Below are positions 56,448 to 64,000 of a stretch of DNA of 64,000 nt, one piece after another. Origin of the DNA: Candidatus Aalborgicola danicus (GTDB lineage: Bacteria; Pseudomonadota; Gammaproteobacteria; Burkholderiales; Burkholderiaceae_C); contig JADJBC010000051.1 of NCBI GenBank assembly GCA_016703945.1, forward strand, positions 131,147 through 195,146. The letters are read 5' to 3'. The notes under the pieces are model-generated. The model made no database searches and was not told the origin of the DNA. It was given only the letters and a program-made list of their open reading frames with translations. The translations under genes were made by a program, and so were the position numbers. How positions within the stretch are numbered: the stretch's first letter is position 1; every line of letters begins with the position of its first letter.

Positions 56448-57986
56448 TCAAGCGACGCCGAGCAGCTCCGAGGCCTCGACGTCGGCCGCCTTGCCCTTCA
56501 ATTCGAAGGAGCGCGCGACGCCAAACGCGAACGCGTCGCCCGCCAACGCACGCGTGGTGTGACTCACCAACACCTGGCCGGGTTTCGCGCGCGACTCGAG
56601 CCGCGCCGCGATGTTGACCGCATCGCCAAGCACGGTGTACTCCATGCGTCGGTCCGAACCGATGCAGCCTGCGATGGCCGGGCCCGAATTGATGCCCATG
56701 CCCACGGCGATCGCCGGCCGGTCGGGGTTGGCCAAATTGAAAGCTGTGACGCGCTCGCGGATCGCGATCGCACACGAAAGCGCTCGCTGCGCCTGGTCGG
56801 GCTGCGCCAGAGGCGCGCCGAAAACCACCATCACGGCGTCGCCAATGAACTTGTCGATCGTCCCGTCGTTCGCCAGCACGCAATCGACAACTTCGGCGAA
56901 ATAGCGATTAAGTTCCACGAAGAGGGCTTCCGGCGCGAGCGTCTCGGCGCGCGCCGTGAAGCCGCGGATGTCGCAAAACAGGCAGGTCACGTCGCGCGAT
57001 TCGCCGTTGACGACGGACTGGATCGTGCGGCTGTCCATCAGTCGTCTCTTGACTTGCGGCGACACGAACTTCTCGAAGACGTTGCCAAGCCGGAGCGAAT
57101 GCGCCTGTTCGCGCTCCAGCAGGTTCTGGGCGCGTAGCAGCGGGTTGCGGCGCACGGCGTCGCGGTAGGTGTCCACGGAGACACCGCCCTCGTCGATCAG
57201 CCGTCGGGCTTGTTCGTGGACCCTGAGATGCCAGGTCGGGTCGCCCTTAAGAGCAGTTCCGTCTTCCATCGCCATGCCGACCTGGGCCCGCGAAGCGTCG
57301 CAGATCAACAGGACCTCGCTCGCTGCGAGCCTGCCATCTACACCGCGCCCTGAGCAGGCTGTGCAGCCCGGCGCGTTGCGCAGCACCGCGGGGGCAGGCG
57401 CACCAGGGAACAAATATTCAAGTTCGGCGGCACTCAAATCGGCAGGCCGTGCACAGGACTCGCAGATGCGATGCACCAGGAATTGCGACCAAACGCAGCG
57501 CGTGCGCGCCAGGAAGTCCTCTCGGTCCACACCCATTTCGCTCAGCGCGTAGGCCACGTCGTGGCCAAGCAATGGGGTTTCGAGCGTTGCAAGAAGCCAT
57601 CTATCGCCCGGAACTGCCCAGAAGGCGTTAGCGGATTCGCGATCGAGGAAAACGAGCACCAGCAATGCCGACTCGCTCACGCCCTTGAGCGCTGCGGCCC
57701 AACCGTCACGGCCGCCCGAGACCATCATCGTGCGCCAGCGCTCGGGCAACGGCTGGAACATATCGAATTCGCGAGGCCGGTCAGCGGCACAGAGCAGTAC
57801 AACCTCTTGCCCGGGCCTGGCCAGCATCAGCGCCAGCGCCAGCAGAATCGTCTGCTTGCCACTGGTCGCCTGGCCCGTCGCCAGGACAATGCCCGCTGGC
57901 TCCTGCGCCAGGTTGTGCGCGATTTTCAGCAGTGCCTGGTCACCGGGCAGCGCGGATGTGAGATGTTCGATCGAATGAACCGGCAT
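56448..57986 (-). CDS. Degenerate GspE/PilB-like ATPase domain fused to a class III adenylate cyclase
   Basis: 512 residues. Residues about 1-290 resemble the C-terminal half of type II/IV secretion ATPases: a Walker A-like GQATSGKQT (38-46, Q after the lysine), LLATLETPLLGHDVAYALSE (LSTLHTND-like, 131-150), and the zinc tetracysteine module CESC...CTAC (175-178, 208-211) followed by GVDGRLAASEVL. Residues about 325-510 are a class III cyclase with metal sites D339 and D383, K379, D455, N458 and R462, so probably an adenylate cyclase. The motor half lacks a clear Walker B Glu and is likely regulatory. Confidence 0.85.
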   Translation of the reverse strand: MPVHSIEHLTSALPGDQALLKIAHNLAQEPAGIVLATGQATSGKQTILLALALMLARPGQEVVLLCAADRPREFDMFQPLPERWRTMMVSGGRDGWAAALKGVSESALLVLVFLDRESANAFWAVPGDRWLLATLETPLLGHDVAYALSEMGVDREDFLARTRCVWSQFLVHRICESCARPADLSAAELEYLFPGAPAPAVLRNAPGCTACSGRGVDGRLAASEVLLICDASRAQVGMAMEDGTALKGDPTWHLRVHEQARRLIDEGGVSVDTYRDAVRRNPLLRAQNLLEREQAHSLRLGNVFEKFVSPQVKRRLMDSRTIQSVVNGESRDVTCLFCDIRGFTARAETLAPEALFVELNRYFAEVVDCVLANDGTIDKFIGDAVMVVFGAPLAQPDQAQRALSCAIAIRERVTAFNLANPDRPAIAVGMGINSGPAIAGCIGSDRRMEYTVLGDAVNIAARLESRAKPGQVLVSHTTRALAGDAFAFGVARSFELKGKAADVEASELLGVA

Positions 57987-58400
57987 TGAGCCTCCTGACC
58001 GACTCGGCTGAGCCGCGCGCCCAGTCTAACTGCGCGCCCCCCGGTGTACAAGCCTCTCTAAGTTGACCCAGCGGCTGCTCTTGGCCCACTGCAGACTGAC
58101 AGGCGTTCATCGTCAATGGCGGCAATGGGCACGATCCCGAATTTTGCGAGAGGCTCCTGATTGGCTGTGCACTGGGCTGCCACATAGCTGTCGTTCACCA
58201 ATACCCGCAAACACCCCTGAACTGACTTCCAGTGCCAAGCCAACCAACCACCTACCCGCATGGTTTGGGCCGTTGGTTCCCGCCGATTTCTGGGCCTTTG
58301 ACAGTATGAGGCGGGAGCCAATGGCCCAAACCATGCCGCCAGAAGAGTCAAAGCGCTAAGGCGAGTCGCAGTTTAGCCCCAAATTTTCGCGAGTCGCGCG
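57987..58400. other. Intergenic region with a strong hairpin
   Basis: 414 bp without a supported gene. It contains an inverted repeat at 58258-58336 and GC-mixed sequence of unknown origin; no T-tract follows the hairpin, so it is not a standard terminator for the exonuclease gene. Confidence 0.55.
58258..58336. repeat. Long near-perfect inverted repeat (27-bp arms)
   Basis: Arms 58258-58284 (GCATGGTTTGGGCC...) and 58310-58336 are reverse complements with two mismatches, both G-U compatible, around a 25-nt loop. A very stable hairpin in either strand. Could be a mobile-element end or structured RNA; no match recognised. Confidence 0.7.
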
Positions 58401-59056
58401 TCAGCGCTGCAATTCCCGCAGCTTCAAAAAGGCCAGCGCCGCCATCACCGCATCGTTCAACGCATCGTGTGCCGGCCACAGCGGCAGACCCAGGTCGCGC
58501 ATCAGCGTGTCAAAACGGAGATCAATCGCCGGGTGGTCACGCGCTGAAGATGGCAACTGCTGGTACTTGTAGTCGTAGTACAGGCCAGAGACCTCGATCT
58601 TCTCCTGCGGCAGGCCCATGCCCAATATGGGAAACAACACACGGTTGATCATGGCCACATCGAACTCCAGGTAGTAGCCCACCAGCGGGCGGCTGCCAAT
58701 GAAGTGCATCAATTGCATCATGGCCTCATCGGCGCTGACGCCCTGGGCCACGTCCTGCTGGCGCAGGCGGTGCACGCGTGCGCTGTCGGCGGTAACGCGC
58801 TGCTTGTCCGGGCGCACCAGCAGTTCCAGGCGCTCGCTGGTCATCACGCGGTTGCCGCGGATGCGCACGGCGCCTATGGCGATGATGTCATCGGTCTTGG
58901 TGTTCAGGCCGGTGGTTTCACAGTCCAGTGCCACCCATTCGTCCCGGGGCGGCGCGTCCCACATGAAGCGAAAGCGCGGATCGCCCAGGTGGTAGAGCAA
59001 CCACGCGCGTTTGAGGGCGGCTATCCACCTTGCGCCAGTGGAAAATCGGCCGCCAT
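58401..59056 (-). pseudogene. DnaQ-like 3'-5' exonuclease (copy 2), one-base slip near start
   Basis: DEDDh exonuclease: VALDCETTGLNTKTDDIIAIG, GYYLEFDVAMINRV and HDALNDAVMAAL are the three motif blocks. No ATG lies in the main frame, but ATG 59056 overlaps the upstream DUF294 stop (TAATG) and gives MAADFPLAQG before a one-base loss in a G-run near 59023; the length arithmetic (656 nt) fits exactly one missing base. Without the slip it would be 218 residues, translationally coupled to DUF294. Confidence 0.8.
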
Positions 59057-60882
59057 TACAGGGCTTCCAGGTGGAAGCGCTGGTGGAGCAGCAGCTTGAA
59101 GAGCTTGACCACGCTCAGCGTGTCCTTCAGCAGGTCGCGGTCCAGACTGCTGAGTTTCTCCATCTGGATACCGCCCGACACCGGGTGCCCAGTGTCCAGT
59201 TCCTGCAAACCGACCTTGAGTTTGAGCCCCATGAAGAAATGCAGGCTGTCGATCAGGTCGGCGGCGAGTTTTTGCGGCAGCTTGCCGGCGGCGGCCAGCG
59301 CCTCGATACGGCCGGTGGTGGTGACCTCGGTCAGGTGATGGGCCAGCGCCAGGCTGCGGATGCCATGCACCAGCGGGAAGGTGCCGACCTTTTTCAGATC
59401 GAGCTGTTCTCCATCCTTGTCACCCAGGGCCAGCAGACGGTTCCACCAGCCCTGGCTGCTGCCAAAGAAATTGATGGCCGATGCAAACCGCGCCAGCATG
59501 GCATCGTTGCCGCTGGTCAGGTCAAACACGGCGGAGCGCACCTGCTCCAGCAGTGTGGTATCGCCGCACACGGCATGGGCATCCAGAAAAATCGCCAGTT
59601 CCATCAGGCTATCCGGATTAGCGGTGACCGACCACAGACGCACCATCTGGCTGAAGTCCGACACACTCTGGCGCCAGTGCGGGTTGCTGACCATGATGTT
59701 GCCGGGGCACGGGGGGTAGCCAAAATCCGCCAGCGCGGTCGAGAAACGTTGGCACACCTCGGCCAGATCGACCGAGCACTCATAACCGTCGCGCAACACA
59801 AGACCGTTGTCCTGGTCGGTCTTGAGCAACTGCTCGCCGCGCCCCTCACTGCCCATCACAAACAGGCAGCTATTGGCCACCAGATCCGGCGGGGCAATCA
59901 AGTGCCAGGCCCGCTCGAACAGGCGCAAGTTGAGCTCCTGCACCAGGCGGGCAATCATGTTGACCTTGGTGCCACTGCGGTGCAGCAACGCAATCAAGCG
60001 CGTGATCTGACCGGCGGCCACCTTCAGGGCGTCCACATCCTGCGCAGCAATGATTTGCTCGTTGATCTGGTAGGACTGGTTGGACAAGAAACCAAACAGA
60101 TCGAGCGCTTCCAGAATCCCTTGGATGTGCTCGCCTTCGACCACCAGCACCCGATGCACTTTGTGCTTGATCAGGGTTGCCAGCGCATCGCCGATCAGAT
60201 CACTGGGGCGCACCGTGACCAGCGCGAAATTGGCCAGCTCGCCCACGGGTAACTGGTCCAGTGGCACGCCGTGGAGAATGGCTTTTTGCAACCCGGTTGT
60301 TGTGAAAATGCCCAACGCGGGCGGGGTTGCGCGTGCATCGCGCACCAGCACGGCGCCGATGCGCAGGGCCTGGAACTTCTTGACGACTTCCAGAATGCTG
60401 GTGTCGGCATCCACAAAATGCGGGGGATGGATAAAGGCCGCGTCAACCCGCGCCATGGCCAGCGACTGCAGCTCATGCTGGCTTTGCCGTTCCGACAGGG
60501 CATTGAGCTTGTTGGACAGGTCTGAGAACAGCAGCGCGCCAAAGGTGGCGTTGTCGGCAATCAGGTCACTGACCGCCTGCTTGGTCAACTGGTAGGCCAC
60601 CACCTCCTCGGCGGCCACAAAGCGGCTGCTGACCTTGCCAGCCACCAGGCCGCGGCCATCAAAACAATCGTCGGGGCCATAAGTGGTGATGACTTCGTTG
60701 CCATCAAACTGCTGGACATAACCCTTGATGATGACAAACAGATGGCTCGGTTGGGAGCCCAGGTCCAGAATCGTCTCCCCCTGCGGGAAGTAGGCGATAT
60801 CCACATTGTTCTGCACCAGCCGGCGTTGCTCCGGCGTCAGGCAGTCAAAGGGGGAGGCGGAAAAGTTGAAGGCGCTGGGCAT
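59056..60882 (-). CDS. cNMP/CBS/DUF294 nucleotidyltransferase-like protein (copy 2)
   Basis: 608 residues from ATG 60882 (MPSAFNFSASPFDCLTPEQR). cNMP-binding-like domain (about 15-130; GETILDLGSQPSHLFVIIKG), two CBS domains (about 150-275), nucleotidyltransferase-like motif GSEGRGEQLLKTDQDNGL (about 371-388) and DUF294 C-terminal part. Same build as copy 1 at 51209-53119 and likewise followed by a DnaQ-like exonuclease. Possible regulator of a symporter or of cAMP-linked signalling; not proven. Confidence 0.87.
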   Translation of the reverse strand: MPSAFNFSASPFDCLTPEQRRLVQNNVDIAYFPQGETILDLGSQPSHLFVIIKGYVQQFDGNEVITTYGPDDCFDGRGLVAGKVSSRFVAAEEVVAYQLTKQAVSDLIADNATFGALLFSDLSNKLNALSERQSQHELQSLAMARVDAAFIHPPHFVDADTSILEVVKKFQALRIGAVLVRDARATPPALGIFTTTGLQKAILHGVPLDQLPVGELANFALVTVRPSDLIGDALATLIKHKVHRVLVVEGEHIQGILEALDLFGFLSNQSYQINEQIIAAQDVDALKVAAGQITRLIALLHRSGTKVNMIARLVQELNLRLFERAWHLIAPPDLVANSCLFVMGSEGRGEQLLKTDQDNGLVLRDGYECSVDLAEVCQRFSTALADFGYPPCPGNIMVSNPHWRQSVSDFSQMVRLWSVTANPDSLMELAIFLDAHAVCGDTTLLEQVRSAVFDLTSGNDAMLARFASAINFFGSSQGWWNRLLALGDKDGEQLDLKKVGTFPLVHGIRSLALAHHLTEVTTTGRIEALAAAGKLPQKLAADLIDSLHFFMGLKLKVGLQELDTGHPVSGGIQMEKLSSLDRDLLKDTLSVVKLFKLLLHQRFHLEAL

Positions 60883-60938
60883 GCAGGCATTTTCCTCGCA
60901 CTGCCCTGCGCTTAGCTGACGCGCCCTACCTCTTCCTT

Positions 60939-61630
60939 CTACTGCCGGACGACTCCCACAGGCAGGCTGGCGACGGCGTCCCACTGCGGGCCATCAAACC
61001 AGGCGTCGCCCTGCAGGTAGGCGCGCAGCATGGGCAAGCCGTCCAGCCCCCAGAACACCTTGCCATCAACTTCAAATGCCGGCACACCAAAGACACCCTT
61101 GGTTATGGCCTCTTCGGCATGGGCCCGCAACTGGGCCTTGACCGACGCATCATCCGGGTCGCGCGCCGGAGCGAGCTGTTGCGTGAGTACGGCCAGCCGG
61201 GTGGCATCGGCCGCATCCTGGCCGCCGACCCAGACGTGGCGGAATACGGTCTCGCAGACATAACGGTTGGGCTGGCCATTCGGGTCGGTGGCAATAGCCA
61301 GGCGCAGCAGGCCCAGCGGGTTGAACGGGTGGGCAGCGGGCATGTCCAGCGTACGCCCCTTGCTGTGGGCCAGCCACTGCACCTGACGGTAGGTCCAATC
61401 ACGCTTGGCCGGGATTTCGGCTCCGCCTGGCGCCAGGGCGCTCCGCCCCGCCAGGTCGACCGCAGGGCCGCCAAGGCTGCTTGCTGACCATGGTGTTTGA
61501 GCAGCGCGGCAAACAACAGCGGCTTGTAGGTGACGGAATAGCTTAGGCCCATCAGGGCTTGGGGCAGCTCCTCGAACGCCAGCCATGCGTAGGGGGAGAT
61601 AAAGTCCAGGTAGCAGGTGATGTGTTTCAT
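60939..61630 (-). pseudogene. 2-hydroxychromene-2-carboxylate isomerase-like (DsbA family), interrupted
   Basis: Starts MKHITCYLDFISPYAWLAFE (ATG 61630) and resumes in another frame with AEIPAKRDWTYRQVQWLAHS, NPLGLLRLAIA, and FGVPAFEVDGKVFWGLDGLP. Between, a GC-rich palindrome-containing stretch of about 58 nt (around 61430-61490) interrupts the KHHGQ...GPAEIP position of the family and shifts frame. Glutathione-dependent isomerase family acting on aromatic degradation intermediates; the copy here is probably inactive unless the slip is an artefact. Confidence 0.7.
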
Positions 61631-61863
61631 GGTGCAGTGGGTTCCAGTGCAGTGATGCGCTGCGCAATCAGCGCCCAGACGGCCTTTTTCTCCAGGTCGC
61701 TGGCGGTGCTCCAGAGCCGGATTTCGTCGATGCTGCGCAGGCAGCCTTCGCAGAAGGCACGCTGCGCATCCATGCGGCACACCGAGACACAGGGTGAAGG
61801 CACATTTTCGGCGCTAGTCCTCGCCAATACTGCGCGTGCAGCTAGCATTTCAATAGCAGTCAT
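61627..61863 (-). CDS. DUF1289 protein
   Basis: 78 residues. DUF1289 signature VPSPCVSVCRMDAQRAFCEG (about 21-40) and GCLRSIDEIRLW, with four cysteines likely binding metal. Starts at ATG 61863; the first ~20 residues (MTAIEMLAARAVLARTSAEN) are encoded by dispersed repeat R11, so the native start may be nearer the CVSVC motif. The stop overlaps the isomerase start (ATGA). Confidence 0.82.
   Translation of the reverse strand: MTAIEMLAARAVLARTSAENVPSPCVSVCRMDAQRAFCEGCLRSIDEIRLWSTASDLEKKAVWALIAQRITALEPTAP
61809..61860 (-). repeat. Dispersed repeat R11, in frame in DUF1289 gene
   Basis: Plus strand reads GCGCTAGTCCTCGCCAATAC then TGCGCGTGCAGCTAGCATTT: a diverged copy of the element, reading as the N-terminal codons of the DUF1289 gene on the minus strand. 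Confidence 0.6.
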
Positions 61864-61870
61864 GGGCTTA

Positions 61871-62365
61871 TCAGGGTTTGGGAACTTGAGTGACATTGGC
61901 CGTTGGTGCATCGGCAAGCAGCGCCAGGTCGTGCGGGCGCAGCTTGAACACGCCGTGCGGGTGGCCGGCCGCGGCCCAGATTTCCTCGAAGCGGAACAGA
62001 TCTTCATCGACCAGCGTCACCGGTGGTTGGGCGTGGGCGAGTGGCGACACGCCGCCAATGCTGAAGCCGGTCTTGGCCTTGACGAAATCGGCATCGGCGC
62101 GGCCCAGCTTGCCCACCAGGGCCTCCACCTTTTTCTCGTCCACGCGCCGGTCGCCGGAGGTGATGACCAGCACGGCCACGTCGTCCTCCTTGCGGCGAAA
62201 GATGATGCTCTTGGCAATCTGACCCAGTGCAATGCCCAGCGCGTCGGCGGCCTGCTGGGCGGTGCGCGCGGCGTCATCCAGCATCACCGGGGCGTGGGGG
62301 TGGTTCTTGGCTTTCAGGGCGGCCGCAACCCGCTGTACGCCTTCTGGGAAATTCTGGTTGTCCAT
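61871..62365 (-). CDS. YbaK/EbsC-family aminoacyl-tRNA deacylase
   Basis: 164 residues. YbaK-fold signatures: IALGQIAKSIIFRRKEDDVA (about 44-63), GDRRVDEKKVEALVGK and GFSIGGVSPLAHA (about 99-111; GGVSP loop). Hydrolyses misacylated tRNA such as Cys-tRNA(Pro). Intact, with overlapping neighbours on both sides in the same orientation. Confidence 0.85.
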   Translation of the reverse strand: MDNQNFPEGVQRVAAALKAKNHPHAPVMLDDAARTAQQAADALGIALGQIAKSIIFRRKEDDVAVLVITSGDRRVDEKKVEALVGKLGRADADFVKAKTGFSIGGVSPLAHAQPPVTLVDEDLFRFEEIWAAAGHPHGVFKLRPHDLALLADAPTANVTQVPKP

Positions 62366-62373
62366 GCTGCCTC

Positions 62374-63282
62374 TTACTCGACCCGCTTGTTGAGCAACGC
62401 GGTGGCCGCGCGCGAGTTGGGCTTGCGCTGCAAAAAGTCGCTGATGAACTTGCCGGCATCGACCAGCTTGTCCAGGTCAATGCCGGTCTCTATGCCCATG
62501 CCGTGGAGCAGGTAGACCACGTCTTCGGATGCCACATTGCCGGTAGCGCCCTTGGCATAGGGGCAGCCGCCCAATCCCGCGATCGAGGTGTCAAAGTTCC
62601 AGATGCCCATTTGCAGGCTGGCCAGTGTGTTGGCCAGGGCCATGCCATAGGTGTCATGGAAATGGCCCGAAATGTGGTCCAAGCCATAAACTTTCAGCGT
62701 CGCCGCCAAAGCCTTTTGCACCTTGAGCGGTGTTCCCACACCAATGGTGTCGGCCACACCCACGTGCTGCACACCAATGCCATGCATCAGCCGCGCGACC
62801 ATTTCCACCCGTTCGGGCGCAATCTCGCCCTCATACGGGCAACCCACGGCGCAAGAGATGGCGCCGCGCACGGTAAGGCCGATCTCCAGCGCGGCCTGCA
62901 CTACCGGTCGGAAGCGCTCAATGCTCTCAGCAATAGAACAGTTGATATTCTTCTGACTAAAGGCTTCGCTGGCCGCGCCAAACACCACGATTTCGTTGGG
63001 CTGTGTCTTCACCGCGGCGTCGAAACCCTGTTGGTTGGGCGTCAACACGGAGTAGCGCACGCCTGGCTGGCGCTGGATGCCAGCCATGACTTCAACGTTG
63101 TCCGCCATCTGCGGCACCCACTTCGGGCTTACGAAGCTGGTGACCTCGATCTCTTTCAGTCCAGCCTCCTGCAGGCGGTGCACCAGTTCGATTTTGACGG
63201 CGGCCGGCACTGGCTGCTTTTCATTCTGCAGGCCGTCGCGGGGGCCGACTTCGACCAGTTTGACGCGTGAGGGGAAATTCAT
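62374..63282 (-). CDS. Hydroxymethylglutaryl-CoA lyase
   Basis: 302 residues from ATG 63282 (MNFPSRVKLVEVGPRDGLQN). HMG-CoA lyase motifs: VEVGPRDGLQNE (about 10-21), VSCAVGCPYEGEI-like block (about 140), GHFHDTYGMALAN (about 204-216) and the signature SIAGLGGCPYAKGATGNVAS with the catalytic cysteine (about 231-250). Cleaves HMG-CoA to acetoacetate and acetyl-CoA in leucine degradation. No frameshift. Confidence 0.94.
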   Translation of the reverse strand: MNFPSRVKLVEVGPRDGLQNEKQPVPAAVKIELVHRLQEAGLKEIEVTSFVSPKWVPQMADNVEVMAGIQRQPGVRYSVLTPNQQGFDAAVKTQPNEIVVFGAASEAFSQKNINCSIAESIERFRPVVQAALEIGLTVRGAISCAVGCPYEGEIAPERVEMVARLMHGIGVQHVGVADTIGVGTPLKVQKALAATLKVYGLDHISGHFHDTYGMALANTLASLQMGIWNFDTSIAGLGGCPYAKGATGNVASEDVVYLLHGMGIETGIDLDKLVDAGKFISDFLQRKPNSRAATALLNKRVE

Positions 63283-63393
63283 GGTTATTTTCTCGCTAGA
63301 TATTCTGAAATGCGTCTTGCGCGTGGCTAGCCACCTGTGCAACGGTCATTTCGGTGCAATCAACGACTGCTTTGGGATTCGCGATACTACGGC

Positions 63394-64000
63394 TCATTTT
63401 CCGAACGGTGGCGTCGACTGATTGATGGTGACTTTTGCCTCAAGAAGTTGTTCGATGAGTTGCCTTTTGTCAGCGCAGCGGGGCAGGCTCCAGCAGGCAT
63501 CAAACGATTTGACTTGCTTACCATTTTGGTAGATATGGATTAAAAAAGGGCGTTTCATCGTGACGGAATGTACGTAGCTCGCGAAAGCCTCCGCAAAATC
63601 ATCCCCCGGGCGCGTTGCGCCGTACAAGGTGACGAAATTGGTTCGCTCCAGACTTTCATATGTGGCCGCCATCGTATTTGCAGCCAGTCGGGCACCGAAG
63701 TAGTAAACAACATCCTTGCGTTGAGGAAACGCCTCATCAAACAGAGATACATATCCACTGCGATCCTTTGAGCGAGTCCACGATAGACGAAAGTAACGGT
63801 AGGGCAATAGACTTGCAATGTCCCTTGGCTCGACATTCCAGGACGGGTGAACATTTCCTCCAATCGAGATGACATGTGCCAGTTCGTGCAAAAGTATGTA
63901 TTGAATCGCGTTCTTGCGGGTGTTTTGACTTTCTTCCTCAATCTCAGCGGTGAGGCGGAACTCGGTGCTTGGTTTGAATGGGGTGTTTTCTTTCCAGGTA
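63394..64000 (-). CDS. HELAH-motif metallopeptidase-like protein, 5' end outside the window
   Basis: At least 202 residues visible, reading in from the right edge. Contains the zinc motif LLHELAHVISIGG (HExxH) and further acidic and aromatic residues (NVHPSWNVEPRD, GATRPGDDFAEAFASYVHS) that may include the third ligand, Glu in FAEAFASYV. Upstream part includes a charged helix (AEIEEESQNTRKNA). Looks like a secreted or cytosolic zincin-like protein of unknown role; start not visible. Confidence 0.7.
   Translation of the reverse strand, partial: TWKENTPFKPSTEFRLTAEIEEESQNTRKNAIQYILLHELAHVISIGGNVHPSWNVEPRDIASLLPYRYFRLSWTRSKDRSGYVSLFDEAFPQRKDVVYYFGARLAANTMAATYESLERTNFVTLYGATRPGDDFAEAFASYVHSVTMKRPFLIHIYQNGKQVKSFDACWSLPRCADKRQLIEQLLEAKVTINQSTPPFGK

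Noticed and set aside
1..64000. CRISPR array, rRNA, phage structural genes, or transposase
   Set aside because: No regularly spaced identical repeats with unique spacers, no rRNA-like block, and no IS-type transposase ORF found by reading; R2-R9 are irregularly spaced and separated by genes.

Overview
The window looks like a chromosomal segment of a betaproteobacterium in the order Burkholderiales, family Comamonadaceae (Rhodoferax/Polaromonas-like). This is inferred from protein flavour only: a Burkholderiales-type porin, Bug-type solute binding protein, coq7, DUF4212/SSS and DUF485/ActP symporter pairs, and a giant double UvrA. No rRNA, tRNA or CRISPR array was seen.

Layout. 1-12.6 kb is ordinary core genome: pgi (cut by the window edge), tal, zwf and a HexR-like regulator, then a porin, coq7, an OsmC-like protein, ilvA, a 5'-nucleotidase, queC, an HDAC-like amidohydrolase and a Bug protein. 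12.6-26.3 kb is a defence/toxin-antitoxin island, nearly all on the minus strand. It is a type I restriction-modification locus whose hsdR-hsdS end and hsdM end are separated by about 8 kb. Between them lie DUF262-HNH, three copies or fragments of an AlbA_2 gene, a broken GIY-YIG gene, Fic with a VbhA-like short ORF, an orphan CopG antitoxin with a brnT relic, a PPC protein, a PIN/AbrB pair, and a winged-helix + nucleotidyltransferase pair translationally coupled to hsdM. 26.4-33.3 kb holds a GGDEF protein, a Gln-rich secreted protein, a two-component system with a Spy-like protein, an RHH protein and a DJ-1/PfpI protein. 33.4-36.4 kb carries an AT-rich broken NACHT (bacterial NLR-like) gene between two diverged copies of 'MazG-like gene - repeat - uvrA 3' end'. 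36.4-42.8 kb is the giant four-ABC-module UvrA, studded with hairpin repeats. 43-56 kb is transport: a periplasmic binding protein, an MHS transporter between two paralogous unknown genes, a DUF4212+SSS symporter, and DUF485+ActP next to a cNMP/CBS/DUF294 + DnaQ-like exonuclease pair. 56.4-64 kb holds a GspE/PilB-like-cyclase fusion, a second exonuclease + DUF294 pair, a DsbA-family isomerase, DUF1289, YbaK, HMG-CoA lyase and a partial HELAH-motif protein.

Three cross-cutting signals stand out. (1) A ~45-60 nt dispersed repeat (core TGCGCAAGCAGCTAT) occurs about 11 times, often at module borders in the island and in a few cases in frame inside genes. (2) Single-base indels, many in homopolymer runs, break many genes between 12.6 and 42.4 kb and around 59-61.5 kb, while 1-12.6 and 43-58 kb are clean. 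Frameshifted genes are labelled pseudogene here, but sequencing error is a real alternative. (3) The best candidates for undescribed biology are the operator-controlled wHTH/NTase/hsdM operon, the variable-stem/conserved-loop hairpins in uvrA, the GspE-like/cyclase fusion, and the Fic/VbhA-like convergent pair.
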